NCBI GenBank assembly: GCA_016205975.1
Contig: JACQSK010000021.1
Location: 133,572 to 197,571 of the forward strand
Source of the DNA: Candidatus Uhrbacteria bacterium
GTDB taxonomy: Bacteria; Patescibacteria; ABY1; SG8-24; GWF2-40-263
Length of the DNA stretch: 64,000 nucleotides
Direction: 5' to 3'
Below are positions 15,185-23,886 of this stretch, one piece after another (within the stretch, counting starts at the first letter, position 1; every line of letters starts with the position of its first letter). Below the pieces are notes generated by a model. It saw only the letters and a list, made by a program, of their open reading frames with translations, searched no databases and was not told the DNA's origin. A program made the position numbers and the translations under genes.

Positions 15185-18100
15185 CTAGAACCCGCCGAAG
15201 ATCACGTACACCGCACCCGCATACGTGCCGTTCGTGCTCTCGTTCGCATTGGCGAGGAGGATATCGGGCACCCCGTCCGCATCGATGTCCGCGGCATCGC
15301 CGAGGCCCCCGGCGCCCCCGACGGAGGCGTCGGCCTCCGTCTCCAGGAAGGTCCCGGAGAGGGGGCCGTAGAATGCGTAGGCGTTTCCCGTTGCTCCGTT
15401 GCCGGAGTTGAACAGGATGTCGGGCACGGCGTCGTCGGAGACGTCGCCCAGATGGGCATTTGCGCCCACCCCGCCGGATTCCTCGCCGTAGATGACCGCC
15501 GTGGCGGACGCGAGGGTGACGGTCGACCAGTCGGCGCGGGCGCGCCCATCGACCAGGTACACCGCCCCTCCGCCCGACGCGGCGTAGTCGACTCCCGGCA
15601 GCCCGAGCAGGATGTCGTCGTAGCCATCGCCGTTGGCATCCTCGCGGCAGTCGATGGTCATGCCGAGCCCATCGCCGTCCACGGACTGCTCGAAGATCAC
15701 GTCCGCGTCCGCGTCGAGGCTCATCGACCCTGCCACCGGGCCGAATGCCAAGTACACGCGCCCTGCCGTGCCTGCGTACCAGTTGTAGGCGCCCACGAGG
15801 ATGTCGTCGTAGCCGTCGCCATCGACGTCGCCTGAGTTCGAACCTTCCATTCCCGTGAACGTGTACGCCCCCGACATCGTCGCGACCGAACCGGTGGCAA
15901 GATCTACGTCCGTGCCGACGGGGCCATCCACGAGGTAGGCGACCCAGCTCTCCTCGTTGCCAACGAGCACGTCGGCGTCACCATCACCATCCACGTCGCC
16001 GCTGCTCAGCGCCCGTTGCGAGCCGTACGTGCCCGCCCCGTCGAGAATCCACGCATCTCCCACGGCGCTGCCGGACGAGATCGGCCCGGGAAGCGCGTAA
16101 ACGGCATCCACGGCGCGAACAAGAAGGTCCGCGACGCCGTCGTCTGTCACGTCGCCGATCGCGAGCGTACCCCCGATCTGTTCGTCGGTGACCGTGCCCT
16201 CGAAGCGGTACTCGGCCGTAGCAAGCGTGTCCGATGCAGACGGTGCACCGCTGTACACGTACGCCTCCCCGACCGCGTTCGTGCCAGCGCCGGGCACGCC
16301 GATCGCGACGTCGAGCACACCGTCGTCGTCGAGGTCGCCGATGGCGAGCCCGGTACCTGCATGGTCGCTGGTGTCCTCCCCGTAGATCGTCACATCTACC
16401 TGGTCGACAGAGCACCAGTCCACGATGCCGTCGCAATCGTCGTCGACGCCGTTCAGGCAGACCTCCGCGAAGTCCGGGCTGCGCATCGCGTCCGCGTCGT
16501 CACAATCCTCGCACGCGACGCTCCCATCGCTGTCCGCGTCGGTGGTCTCGTCCGTGCCCAGCGACCCGTCGCAGTCGTTGTCCTGCGCGTCGCACACCTC
16601 GGTGGCGCCCGGGTACACGGTGCTGTCGCCGTCGTCGCAGTCGGCGACGACCTCGCAGGCCGCTGCGTCGTCGAAGTCCGAGCACTCGCACGCGAGCGCG
16701 CCGTCGCCGTCGTCGTCGACGCCCTCCCCGATCGGGTACTCCCCGTTGCAGTTGTTGTCCTCCCCGTCGCAGATCTCCTCGGCACCGGGGTGGATGGTGT
16801 CGTCCCCGTCGTCGCAGTCCTCCTCCTCGCCCGAGCCGTCGCAGAGGTAGTAGCCGTCGCCGTCCGCGTCGGTCCCGCCGTCGGAGGTGGAGCTGTTGCA
16901 GTCGTTGTCGACGCCGTCGCACAGCTCCTCGGCTCCCGGGTACACCGCGTCGTCGGCGTCGTCGCAGTCGTTGTCGTCTGCGACGTAGCCTCCGGGGGCC
17001 TCGCACGCGGTCAGCGCCGCGCCGGCGCCGTAGCCGTCGTCGTCCGTGTCCGCGTACCAGGACGCGGCGTCCGTCGCGGAGGCCTCGTCGACCTCCCCGT
17101 CCCCGTCGTTGTCCACGCCGTCGCACTCCTCCGCGTCGAGCGCGTCGCACGTGCCGTCCCCGTCGGCGTCGGCGGTGCCCTCATCGACGTCGCCGTCCCC
17201 GTCGTTGTCCACCCCGTCGCAGTCCTCGGCGTCGTGGCAGTCGACGATCCCGTCCCCGTCGGCGTCGAGGCCCTCGTCCACCGCGTCGTCGCAGTCGTCG
17301 TCGACGTCGTTGCACGTCTCCGTGGCGTCCGGGCTCACGCCCGCGTCGGTGTCGTTGCAGTCGTCGCCGATGGAGACCTGGTCCGCGCGCGGGGTGCAGT
17401 CGACCATCGGCGTCGTCGGGTCCCCGTGGCCGTCCCCGTCGGCGTCGGTGTACCAGGTCGGCACGTCCGCGGCGTCGTCCTCGTCGACCTCCCCGTCGCA
17501 GTCGTTGTCGGTGCCGTCGCACACTTCGGTCGCGGAGGGGTTCACCGCCGGGTCGGTGTCATCGCAGTCGTCGCCGGTCGCGCAGGTGCCGGCGAGGATG
17601 GAGCCGTCGTTGTCCTCGTCGAGGCACTCGCCCACGGTGATCGCGACCTGGTCGGAGGCGGACTCCCCGTCGCCGTCGGTCACGGAGAGGGTGAGCACGT
17701 GGTCGCCGGGGGAGAGCGCGACGTAGTCGGTCGTCTCGCCCGACTCGGTCGCGAGCCCGGACAGCACCACGCCGTCGAGGCTGCTCGTCCACTCCACGGC
17801 GAGCTGGTCGAGGAGCGTCTCCTCGTCGAAGACATGCCCGTACAGCCAGGTGAGCTCGTCCTCGGGGAGCGCGTCGGTCGAGGACGGGCGCACGATCGTG
17901 GAGGTCGGGGCGTGGTTGGCGACGCAGGCGAACGACACGGATGCATCCGCGAAGAGGGCATCCGCGTCGGTGACGCGCAGGGTGACCTCGTAGGCGCCTT
18001 CGTAGGCCGGAGTCCACGATGCCGCGACGACGCCCGAAGCGTCGGGCCCGGACACGTCGAGCGACTCCTCGCGGTCCGCATCCACGGCGTACACGCTCCA

Positions 18101-18292
18101 CGTGACGATCAGCGCGTCGTTCACGGTTCGACCGTCGCTGTCGGAGACGAGCCCGGAGAGCGTCAGCTCGCGCCCAACCAGGCACCCGCCGCCCGAGTCC
18201 GTGATCGCGGCCTCGGGGCCTTTCAGGTAAACGGAGAGACCGGCGTCGCTGCAAGCAGTGAGCACGAGCATCGGGGAGAGTCGGCGAAGCAT
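15185..18292 (-). CDS. Lipoprotein with MopE-type repeats and FG-GAP propeller, 1035 aa
   Basis: A signal peptide ends in the lipobox LTAC at residues 12-15, so the mature protein is lipid-anchored. Two Ig/PKD-like domains cover residues 25-225. About eight repeats follow of the form DCDD.D..V.P.A.E.CDG.DNDCDGxVDE (the 'putative metal-binding motif' of MopE-like proteins), expected to bind calcium or copper and stabilised by Cys pairs. The C-terminal 350 residues have seven FG-GAP-like units (GDVDGDGYDDILVG is typical), enough for one seven-bladed propeller. Such architectures are common in Myxococcota and relatives, where they are surface or outer-membrane proteins. The Asp codons give a strong strand bias that produces long false ORFs on the plus strand. 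Confidence 0.85.
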   Translation of the reverse strand: MLRRLSPMLVLTACSDAGLSVYLKGPEAAITDSGGGCLVGRELTLSGLVSDSDGRTVNDALIVTWSVYAVDADREESLDVSGPDASGVVAASWTPAYEGAYEVTLRVTDADALFADASVSFACVANHAPTSTIVRPSSTDALPEDELTWLYGHVFDEETLLDQLAVEWTSSLDGVVLSGLATESGETTDYVALSPGDHVLTLSVTDGDGESASDQVAITVGECLDEDNDGSILAGTCATGDDCDDTDPAVNPSATEVCDGTDNDCDGEVDEDDAADVPTWYTDADGDGHGDPTTPMVDCTPRADQVSIGDDCNDTDAGVSPDATETCNDVDDDCDDAVDEGLDADGDGIVDCHDAEDCDGVDNDGDGDVDEGTADADGDGTCDALDAEECDGVDNDGDGEVDEASATDAASWYADTDDDGYGAGAALTACEAPGGYVADDNDCDDADDAVYPGAEELCDGVDNDCNSSTSDGGTDADGDGYYLCDGSGEEEDCDDGDDTIHPGAEEICDGEDNNCNGEYPIGEGVDDDGDGALACECSDFDDAAACEVVADCDDGDSTVYPGATEVCDAQDNDCDGSLGTDETTDADSDGSVACEDCDDADAMRSPDFAEVCLNGVDDDCDGIVDWCSVDQVDVTIYGEDTSDHAGTGLAIGDLDDDGVLDVAIGVPGAGTNAVGEAYVYSGAPSASDTLATAEYRFEGTVTDEQIGGTLAIGDVTDDGVADLLVRAVDAVYALPGPISSGSAVGDAWILDGAGTYGSQRALSSGDVDGDGDADVLVGNEESWVAYLVDGPVGTDVDLATGSVATMSGAYTFTGMEGSNSGDVDGDGYDDILVGAYNWYAGTAGRVYLAFGPVAGSMSLDADADVIFEQSVDGDGLGMTIDCREDANGDGYDDILLGLPGVDYAASGGGAVYLVDGRARADWSTVTLASATAVIYGEESGGVGANAHLGDVSDDAVPDILFNSGNGATGNAYAFYGPLSGTFLETEADASVGGAGGLGDAADIDADGVPDILLANANESTNGTYAGAVYVIFGGF

Positions 18293-18494
18293 GCGGGTTC
18301 CGCGGAGGAGCGCGATGCTACACCCGCGCGGGCTCCGACGTCTTCGCGAGCGCCACGAGCATGTCCGTGAAGACGGCGAGGAGCGGTTCCGCGAGCGCTC
18401 CCCGCGCGGGTCTCGGCCGCCAGGAGGCGAGGAGCGCGAAGGCCGGGGCGGTAGGCGCGGGGAGTGGCGCGCTCGCTCGTTCCACCAGCTCGCG

Positions 18495-18782
18495 TCACTC
18501 CTCGTCGGTGATCTTGTCGAGGAGCTTCACGAGCAGGTAGGCCAACCCGCCGACCGCCGCGGCGCCAACCAGGACGGCGATCACCGCCTTCGCCGTCGAT
18601 GGGTCCTTGGCGAGCTTCTCGCGCAGCCCGTTCAGGACCGCCTCGGCCGCCCCGGTGGGCCGGGCGATCCCGGCTTCCCAGCGGGTCACGGTCCGGGCGT
18701 CGACGCCGACGAGTCGTGCGAAGCTGGCCACGTCGAGGTCGAGGTGCTGCCGGAGATCACGGACGTCCTGCGCGTTCCACAT
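18495..18782 (-). CDS. XRE-type HTH protein with C-terminal membrane anchor, 95 aa
   Basis: ATG 18782. Residues 5-55 form a helix-turn-helix (VASFARLVGVDARTVTRWEAG) of the type seen in short transcription regulators; one hydrophobic helix follows at about 68-90 (AVIAVLVGAAAVGGLAYLL). A DNA-binding domain tied to a membrane helix is unusual. It is divergent from two genes that also encode single-helix membrane proteins, so it may regulate them or act with them at the membrane. Confidence 0.65.
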   Translation of the reverse strand: MWNAQDVRDLRQHLDLDVASFARLVGVDARTVTRWEAGIARPTGAAEAVLNGLREKLAKDPSTAKAVIAVLVGAAAVGGLAYLLVKLLDKITDEE

Positions 18783-18902
18783 GCGCCGATTCGCTCCTTG
18801 AAACCTTGTAGCACGCAGTCGGTCAGCGCCGTGACCGTCATCTGTCGCTGTTCCGTAATCCACAATACAGACACGGTCGAGGCCGAGGTGTAGCGTCCAC
18901 GC

Positions 18903-19181
18903 ATGAGTTCCCGCTGGCACACCCCCGCTCTCGCCTGGCCTCGCGGCCAGGTCCTCGACCTCGTTCGCTCTCTTCCTACCGGGCAGGGCCGCCTCCACTA
19001 CCAGGAGTGGCCGGGCGGGCGGGGCGAGACCCACCGGGACCGGTTCGACCCCGAGCGCGGTCCCGCCCAGGCGGTGCTGCACGTCCTGCTCGAGACGCCG
19101 ATCCTCGTCATCCTCGCCGCCCTCGGCGCCCTCGGGTTCGCCGGGTACGGCGTGGTTCGCTACCTCCGGGGTGCGCGGTGA
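18903..19181 (+). CDS. Small single-pass membrane protein, 92 aa
   Basis: Soluble N-terminal 55 residues (Pro/Gly/Arg-rich) followed by a membrane helix at about 62-85 (ETPILVILAALGALGFAGYG) and a short basic tail. Its TGA overlaps the GTG start of the LRAT-like gene (GTGA), so they form an operon. No family recognised. Confidence 0.55.
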   Translation: MSSRWHTPALAWPRGQVLDLVRSLPTGQGRLHYQEWPGGRGETHRDRFDPERGPAQAVLHVLLETPILVILAALGALGFAGYGVVRYLRGAR

Positions 19182-19621
19182 ACCGCATCCACCCGTCGCG
19201 TCTCCTGGCATCGACGGTGATCGGAGTCCCAGCAGAGGTGGGCGGCGGCCTGCTCACGGTGGAGCACGTGGGGGTGGTGGCGTCCCTGCAGGACCAGCAG
19301 GGCCTGCCCTTCGTGTACAACGCCTCGAAGCGCACCGGGAGGATCATGCTCGACTCGTGGGCCGAGTTCACACAGCGGCGGGAAGGCCGGGTGCTCGACG
19401 TCCGGGGCGCCCTCGATGCCGACGAGGTCCTGCGCCGTGCGCACTCGCGCCTCGGAGAGCGCTGGAACCTCGTCTTCTCGAACTGCGAGCACTACGTGCG
19501 CTGGTGCCACGACCTCGACGAGGAGAGCCCGCAGCTGCAGAAGGGCCTGGTGGTCGCGGGCGGGCTCGTGGCTCTCGGCGGACTCGTCATCGCCGCCATC
19601 GCGACCGCGGACGAGGGGTAG
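19178..19621 (+). CDS. LRAT-like (permuted NlpC/P60) thiol enzyme with membrane anchor, 147 aa
   Basis: Begins at GTG 19178 inside the stop of the upstream gene. The LRAT pattern is present: a His in 'EHVGVVAS' and the catalytic Cys in SNCEHYVRWC. A hydrophobic helix (VVAGGLVALGGLVIAAIA) anchors the C-terminus. LRAT-like enzymes of the NlpC/P60 superfamily move or remove acyl groups on phospholipids or proteins. A membrane-fixed copy would act on lipids. With its small membrane partner and the divergent HTH-membrane protein it makes a compact module next to the caspase region. Confidence 0.7.
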   Translation: MNRIHPSRLLASTVIGVPAEVGGGLLTVEHVGVVASLQDQQGLPFVYNASKRTGRIMLDSWAEFTQRREGRVLDVRGALDADEVLRRAHSRLGERWNLVFSNCEHYVRWCHDLDEESPQLQKGLVVAGGLVALGGLVIAAIATADEG

Positions 19622-19779
19622 CCTCAACGGGGTGGGGCCCGATCGCCTTCTGGTCCGCAACCAGAAGGTCGAGCGCCAGCCAGACAGTCTGGCAACGGGG
19701 TGCAAAACGGTGCGTTTTTGGGCAAAACCGTGCAGGGTATGATCCAAAAAATACAGGTACTTGGCTAATATTATTACAT

Positions 19780-19824
19780 TTCGGGACCAGAAGGTCGTGG
19801 GTTCGAATCCCGCCACCCCGACCA
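19780..19824 (+). mobile_element. tRNA-Pro(CGG) 3' fragment, attachment-site scar
   Basis: 45 bases match the 3' half of a tRNA-Pro: anticodon loop TTCGGGA (CGG), variable loop AGGTC, T-arm with TTCGAAT, acceptor strand CACCCCG, discriminator A and CCA. The 5' half is missing. This is the usual scar of an element that integrated in a tRNA gene and carried the 3' end. It lies in a short AT-richer island (about 19720-19870) and 750 bases from an integrase gene. A 12-base copy of ACCAGAAGGTCG also occurs near 19660. Confidence 0.75.
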
Positions 19825-19833
19825 TCGAAAAGG

Positions 19834-19872
19834 AAAGGCCGGACGAGGAGAATATCCAGTCCGGTCTTTTTG
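19834..19872 (+). terminator. Intrinsic terminator after the tRNA fragment
   Basis: GGCCGGAC pairs with GTCCGGTC (one G-U) across a 14-base loop, followed by TTTTT. It probably is the original terminator of the tRNA gene carried on the att side. Confidence 0.75.
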
Positions 19873-19938
19873 TTTCTTGCGACGCGAAGGACGACTGTCT
19901 GGCGCGCCGGTCTTGCGGGCGATGCCCAATCGCGTCGA

Positions 19939-20451
19939 TCAGCCCAGTAGCCAGCCACAATCTGCGTGACGGCGCCGCCGGTCCTCACTCGCGAGGATCG
20001 CGTCGACCTCGAGACCGAGCTGGATCCGCGCACGGACCTCGCCGTCGCGCTGGTAGATGGCGTCCGTGGCCTGGCTCTCGGCGGTGTCGCAGCGACCGCA
20101 TCGATGCGGAAGGAGCGTCGACGAGCCGTCCGGCCAGAGCCAGATATGGCGAGCCTCGTGCGAAATCGAGATTGCCGTCTCGAGAACCCCGTGTTGCTCA
20201 GGCGGAACCGCTAGAATCGCGACGCGATGGAGACGCTGAGTGATGCATGCCAGGGCGCCGGGGCCGCACGCCGTCGGCGAAAAGGCGATCGTGAGAACCT
20301 TCCTTCGGACCGCAGCGTGCTCCTCGGGCACGTAGTGCTGCAACAGCCCGAGCGCCGTGCGAATGACGTGTACCCCCACGGGCGTGAAGCCCACCAGAGG
20401 AATCCCGCGGAACGCTGCCCGAGGGTAACGGGGTGCGACGGCCGCGTGCAT
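19939..20451 (-). CDS. Putative HExxH metallopeptidase, 170 aa
   Basis: ATG 20451. The sequence AISISHEARHIWLW contains HEARH, an HExxH zinc motif, with a Glu in the helix. A CxxC pair (RCGRCD) lies further on and a second conserved-looking acidic helix (ELEVD) near the C-terminus could give the third ligand. It is the first gene inside the element, between the attachment scar and the integrase. Such position is typical for cargo or for ImmA-like regulators; no partner repressor is seen. Catalysis is inferred from the motif alone. Confidence 0.5.
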   Translation of the reverse strand: MHAAVAPRYPRAAFRGIPLVGFTPVGVHVIRTALGLLQHYVPEEHAAVRRKVLTIAFSPTACGPGALACITQRLHRVAILAVPPEQHGVLETAISISHEARHIWLWPDGSSTLLPHRCGRCDTAESQATDAIYQRDGEVRARIQLGLEVDAILASEDRRRRHADCGWLLG

Positions 20452-20505
20452 GAGACCTCCGCCCGCAGCTTACACGCCTGGGCGCGCGTTCGGGATCCAT
20501 GCGCG

Positions 20506-20529
20506 AGGCCGCTCCGATCGGAGCGGCCT
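20506..20529. repeat. 24-bp perfect palindrome
   Basis: AGGCCGCTCCGA followed by its exact complement, no loop. It lies between the metallopeptidase-like gene start and the integrase 3' end and does not belong to the GTT...AAC family. Confidence 0.8.
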
Positions 20530-20563
20530 GCCGGTCCACTGGATCCAGCTCGACAACGAAGAA

Positions 20564-20590
20564 ACCGCTCGCCTATCGAGGCGAGCGGTG
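20564..20590 (-). terminator. Integrase terminator
   Basis: Hairpin ACCGCTCGCC/GGCGAGCGGT with loop TCGATA that includes the integrase stop codon, followed on the minus strand by TTTCTTC. Confidence 0.65.
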
Positions 20591-21772
20591 ATTTGCCGAA
20601 CGCGAGATCCCCGCCTTCGCCATCACCTCCGCCTTGTGGGCGTCGGTGGTGTGCGCGTAGATCTCGTCCAGCATGCGCCCCTCGGTCCAGCCGCCGAGCT
20701 CCATGAGCGTGCGCCGATCGACACCGGCGATCGCGAGCCGCGTCGCCCAGGTGTGGCGGAGACCGTGCGGGTGCATCGGGGGGAGGCCCGCGCGCTTGCA
20801 GGCGCGGCGCAGCGCGATGCCGAAGTCCTGGCGGGGCCGCGTGGGCGCGGTCGGGGAGGGGAAGACCCACCCGTGGGTAGGAGCGCCGAGTGCCACGTGA
20901 CGGCGCCTGAGCTCGTCGGCGAGCTCGGGCGTCATCGGGATGGCGCGGTCATGCCGGGTTTTCACCTGGAACCGGATCTCCGGCTTCGCCCGGACCAGCA
21001 TCGTGCCGTGCGGACCGACGTCCCACAGCACGTCTTCCCAGCCGCGCGAGAGGATCTCTCCCTTGCGCATGCCGAGGTTCAACGCCATCAGCACCGCGAG
21101 GTACGTGAGCGGGTCGCGCGGGATCGGGGGCTTCCCTCGCGTGACGACGTGAGGCTGTTCGCGCAGCGGCCCGACGGCGTCCAGGAGTCGTTCGCACTCC
21201 TCCGTGGAGAAGAAGCGATGAGCCCGACGATCGTTGTTCTTGATCCTTGGCATCTTGGGCAGGTGCGAGAGCACGCCGCTGTCGACCGCGTGGACGAGCG
21301 CGCCGCGAAGCCAGGCCAGCTCGATGATGATCGTCTTGCTCTTGCGCCCAAGAGCCCGCCGGGCGGTGACGTACCCGTCGATCGCGACGTAGTCGAGCGC
21401 GGAGAGCACGGTGTCGCCCAGCACCGGCTTCAACGCGTTCGCCGAGGTCTGCGCGCTCGTCGCGGTCTTCGGCGCCTTGTCGCGCCGGACCACCGGCAGG
21501 TAGACCTCGTCGAGGTAGCGCGCGAGCGTGTAGCCCGCGGGCTCAGCCCTCGTCGAGGAGCCACGCTCGGTACGCGGCGGCTCCACGGACTTCCCGGTCA
21601 CGAGTTTCCCCTCGAACACCGTGAGCGCGTCCTTCGCCGCGGTCCTCGGGATGAACCCGAGCCCCCGGGTGCGGGTCTTGCCCGTTCCCGGGTCGCGCCA
21701 CTGGATCGCGAAGTAGGGTTCCGTCTTGCCGCTGGCGCGGTTCACGCGCTTCACCTCGGTCAGCCATGCCAT
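20573..21772 (-). CDS. int: Tyrosine site-specific integrase, 399 aa
   Basis: ATG 21772 with AAGGAG eight bases upstream. Arm-binding N-terminus, SAM-like core-binding domain (about 90-190) and catalytic domain (about 200-385). Catalytic residues are visible: GMRKGE (Arg I), HGLRHTWATRL (His-x-x-Arg), a GGW box and the nucleophile Tyr in MLDEIYAHTT. It should recombine the element attachment site with a tRNA-Pro gene, judged by the scar at 19780. The upstream HTH gene overlaps it by 230 bases. Confidence 0.9.
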   Translation of the reverse strand: MAWLTEVKRVNRASGKTEPYFAIQWRDPGTGKTRTRGLGFIPRTAAKDALTVFEGKLVTGKSVEPPRTERGSSTRAEPAGYTLARYLDEVYLPVVRRDKAPKTATSAQTSANALKPVLGDTVLSALDYVAIDGYVTARRALGRKSKTIIIELAWLRGALVHAVDSGVLSHLPKMPRIKNNDRRAHRFFSTEECERLLDAVGPLREQPHVVTRGKPPIPRDPLTYLAVLMALNLGMRKGEILSRGWEDVLWDVGPHGTMLVRAKPEIRFQVKTRHDRAIPMTPELADELRRRHVALGAPTHGWVFPSPTAPTRPRQDFGIALRRACKRAGLPPMHPHGLRHTWATRLAIAGVDRRTLMELGGWTEGRMLDEIYAHTTDAHKAEVMAKAGISRSANHRSPR

Positions 21773-22232
21773 CGTCTCTCTCCTTCCCGGCCGCGAGCAC
21801 CGCGACCAGTCGTTCCCGGTGAATGCGCCACGCCCGGCCCGCCCGGACGGCGGCGCCGTCGAGCTGCCCCTCGGCGAGCAGCCGGCGGAGCAGCCGCTCC
21901 GACACCTGGAGGTGCGCGGCCGCCTCCTCCACGCTGAGCCAGTCGGACCGGCTCTCCCCGGGAGCGTACTGCGCGGACGGTGGAGCGGGGGAGGGGGGCG
22001 AGCGCTCCGCCGGCGACCCACCGGTCGCTCCCAGGGTCGCGAGCACGTCCCCCCACCGGTAGACGGTAGACCCCGCGATCTCCCCGGCGGGAGCGACCGT
22101 CGCGACCAGCCACGCCTGTGCGCCGGGGCCGGGGCACGGGAGCGCCTCGGCCGCCTCCTGCGCGGACAGGAGCGACGTGGGCGCGAGCGACGCGCGCCAC
22201 ATCCGTCGCTGGAACGCGGAGAGCGCGCTCAT
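21543..22232 (-). CDS. HTH protein, probable excisionase/recombination directionality factor
   Basis: Starts at ATG 22232. After a Pro/Ala-rich N-terminus, residues about 100-150 hold a MerR/Xis-like winged helix: WLSVEEAAAHLQVSERLLRRL, then 'GAAVRAGRAWRIHRERL'. The stop at 21543 lies deep inside the integrase gene; the 75 overlapping codons look like readthrough translation, so the functional domain ends near 21770. Its position directly before int fits a directionality factor. Confidence 0.6.
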   Translation of the reverse strand: MSALSAFQRRMWRASLAPTSLLSAQEAAEALPCPGPGAQAWLVATVAPAGEIAGSTVYRWGDVLATLGATGGSPAERSPPSPAPPSAQYAPGESRSDWLSVEEAAAHLQVSERLLRRLLAEGQLDGAAVRAGRAWRIHRERLVAVLAAGKERDDGMADRGEAREPRQRQDGTLLRDPVARPGNGQDPHPGARVHPEDRGEGRAHGVRGETRDREVRGAAAYRAWLLDEG

Positions 22233-22662
22233 CGCCGGGACGCCTCCCCGCCGCGTGAGAGGACGCACGGCCCGGTCGGCGTGGACCCGTCGCGCCGAGA
22301 CTCGCGTTCTGCCCCGGTCGCCTGCGACCTGCCGCGCTCGTGCCCCCCGCCCCCCTCCCCGCTGGTCCAGGCGCCCGGGACGAGCCCGGCACGCCCGGGG
22401 TCGAAGCCCCGGAGCGTGGCGCGCCGCGCGCGTCCGTGACTCCCAGGGGAGCCGGACGAGCCGCGGAGCGCAGCACCCGGCGCAGGGCCGCCCAGGGCGG
22501 CCACTCGGCGGAGAACCGCCGAGCCGGGGAGGGGGGAGCGAGGGACAGCGAGCCGACCGGGGACCGCAGCGCGGACCGGGACGGGGAACGAGAGAACCGG
22601 CAGGGACGACCCCACGCCGAGCGGGACCGTGGCTCGGAGGAGGCCGAGGGGACGAACGGGAC

Positions 22663-22899
22663 CTACACGGTGGACCGCAGCCTCCAGCGCGGGGGCGTAC
22701 CCGGGACGCGCACGAAGACGCTCTCGTCTCGTAGCACGCCCGGTACCCACGCCTGGGGCGGGGGGAAAACCATCATGAACCGACCTTTCTCTTCGACCAG
22801 GACCCACATCGCGTCGATGACCTCCTCGGTCGTCGCCGCGCCGTGTCCCAGGGTCTCGAGCGCCTCGGCCACGAGGTTCTTTGCCAGCATCAGTGCCAT
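22663..22899 (-). CDS. Small winged-helix-like protein, 78 aa
   Basis: MALMLAKNLVAEALETL start, helical first half (AATTEEVIDAMWVLVEEKGRF) and a C-terminal beta hairpin ending PRWRLRSTV. The layout resembles the small wHTH at 23623. It stands alone in an extremely GC-rich stretch and is the only convincing coding segment there. Confidence 0.4.
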   Translation of the reverse strand: MALMLAKNLVAEALETLGHGAATTEEVIDAMWVLVEEKGRFMMVFPPPQAWVPGVLRDESVFVRVPGTPPRWRLRSTV

Positions 22900-23622
22900 A
22901 GGGGAATGGGATTACGTCGAGGGATGGGGGTCGCCCGGCGGTTCCACGTTCCCGGGCCCAGCTGCGCTGCTGCCCATCGGCGGGCGCCGTCGCCTCGCCT
23001 CCTGCGAGAGGGAAACGCCCCCGGGGTGGGGGCGTATGGGCGCGGCTCCTTCCGCGCCCCGGTGAGTCGGGGGAACACGACCGTGACGGCGCACGAGCGC
23101 CACCGTCCGCCTCGGCCGGCCACGACCGGCCCGCCCCGCGCCGCGGCGAGCCCGCGCCTCCCCCGGGCCACCCCCCCGCGCGCGCCGTGGACGCCGGGCC
23201 CGAGGCCCGCGCGGCGGGGACCCGGGAGCTCGCCTCGCCCGGGGTCCCGGAGGACCACGAGCAGGAGACGAGCCGACCCGGGCGCCCCCCGGCCGCGACC
23301 CGCCGACCGCGCGGCACGTACCCCGAGGGGGGTACCGCGAGAGCCGGCGAGCTTCGCCGAGGCACGTCGCAGGCGAGTCCAGCCGTCCCGCCCCGGGGCT
23401 GAGGCCCGGGACGAGGAGCGACCAGGATCCGCCCGCGCGATCCGCGTCCAGGGGGACGGGGACGGGGAGGGTGGCAGGGGGATTCGACGAGCCCGCGGAG
23501 GGCCACGAGGAAGACCGGCCAGGGGACGGCCGGGCGGGGGCAGGCAACCCCTGCGCCGGCACGATCGGTCCCGGGGAGAGCATCGACACCCACGGCGACC
23601 TGCGGGCCCGCCGCGCGGCACG
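22900..23622. other. Very GC-rich segment with G-quadruplex-type run
   Basis: Open frames here on both strands are Arg/Pro/Gly/Ser-rich and look non-coding. Five G-tracts at 23451-23481 (G5, G4, G4, G3, G5 with 1-5-base spacers) could form a quadruplex. A similar gene-poor stretch is 22270-22660. Confidence 0.4.
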
Positions 23623-23880
23623 CTACCCGTCGACGAGCCGCCAGTTGCCGCTGCCCTTCGCCACCGAGGCGAAGGACCGTGAGCGCTGGACGACTTGCCG
23701 AACCTTGGCCTGCCATGTCGGGGTGAGCGGGCGTCCGCGGCGCTCGCACTCGGCTTTGACCGCCGCGTACAAGACCGCAAGATGCACGCCCCGCCGAGAC
23801 TGGGGCAAGGAACGGGACGCAGCCACGACGATGGGCGCCCAGCGGAGTTCCGCCGGGGCCGAGGAGGTGGAGGTTGCCAT
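23623..23880 (-). CDS. Putative winged-helix protein, 85 aa
   Basis: Helices 'VHLAVLYAAVKAECERRGRP' and 'WQAKVRQVVQRSRSF' are followed by the wing ASVAKGSGNWRLVDG, a layout used by HARE-HTH-like and other small winged helices. Probably a DNA-binding regulator at the distal end of the ubiquitin-like/ATPase operon. No paralogous effector domain. Confidence 0.45.
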   Translation of the reverse strand: MATSTSSAPAELRWAPIVVAASRSLPQSRRGVHLAVLYAAVKAECERRGRPLTPTWQAKVRQVVQRSRSFASVAKGSGNWRLVDG

Positions 23881-23886
23881 AGTGGG

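Noticed and set aside
16016..18370. 784-aa plus-strand frame opposite the large lipoprotein
   Set aside because: It is the complement of Asp/Gly-rich repeats (Val/Arg repeats without domains), a codon-bias shadow of the real gene.
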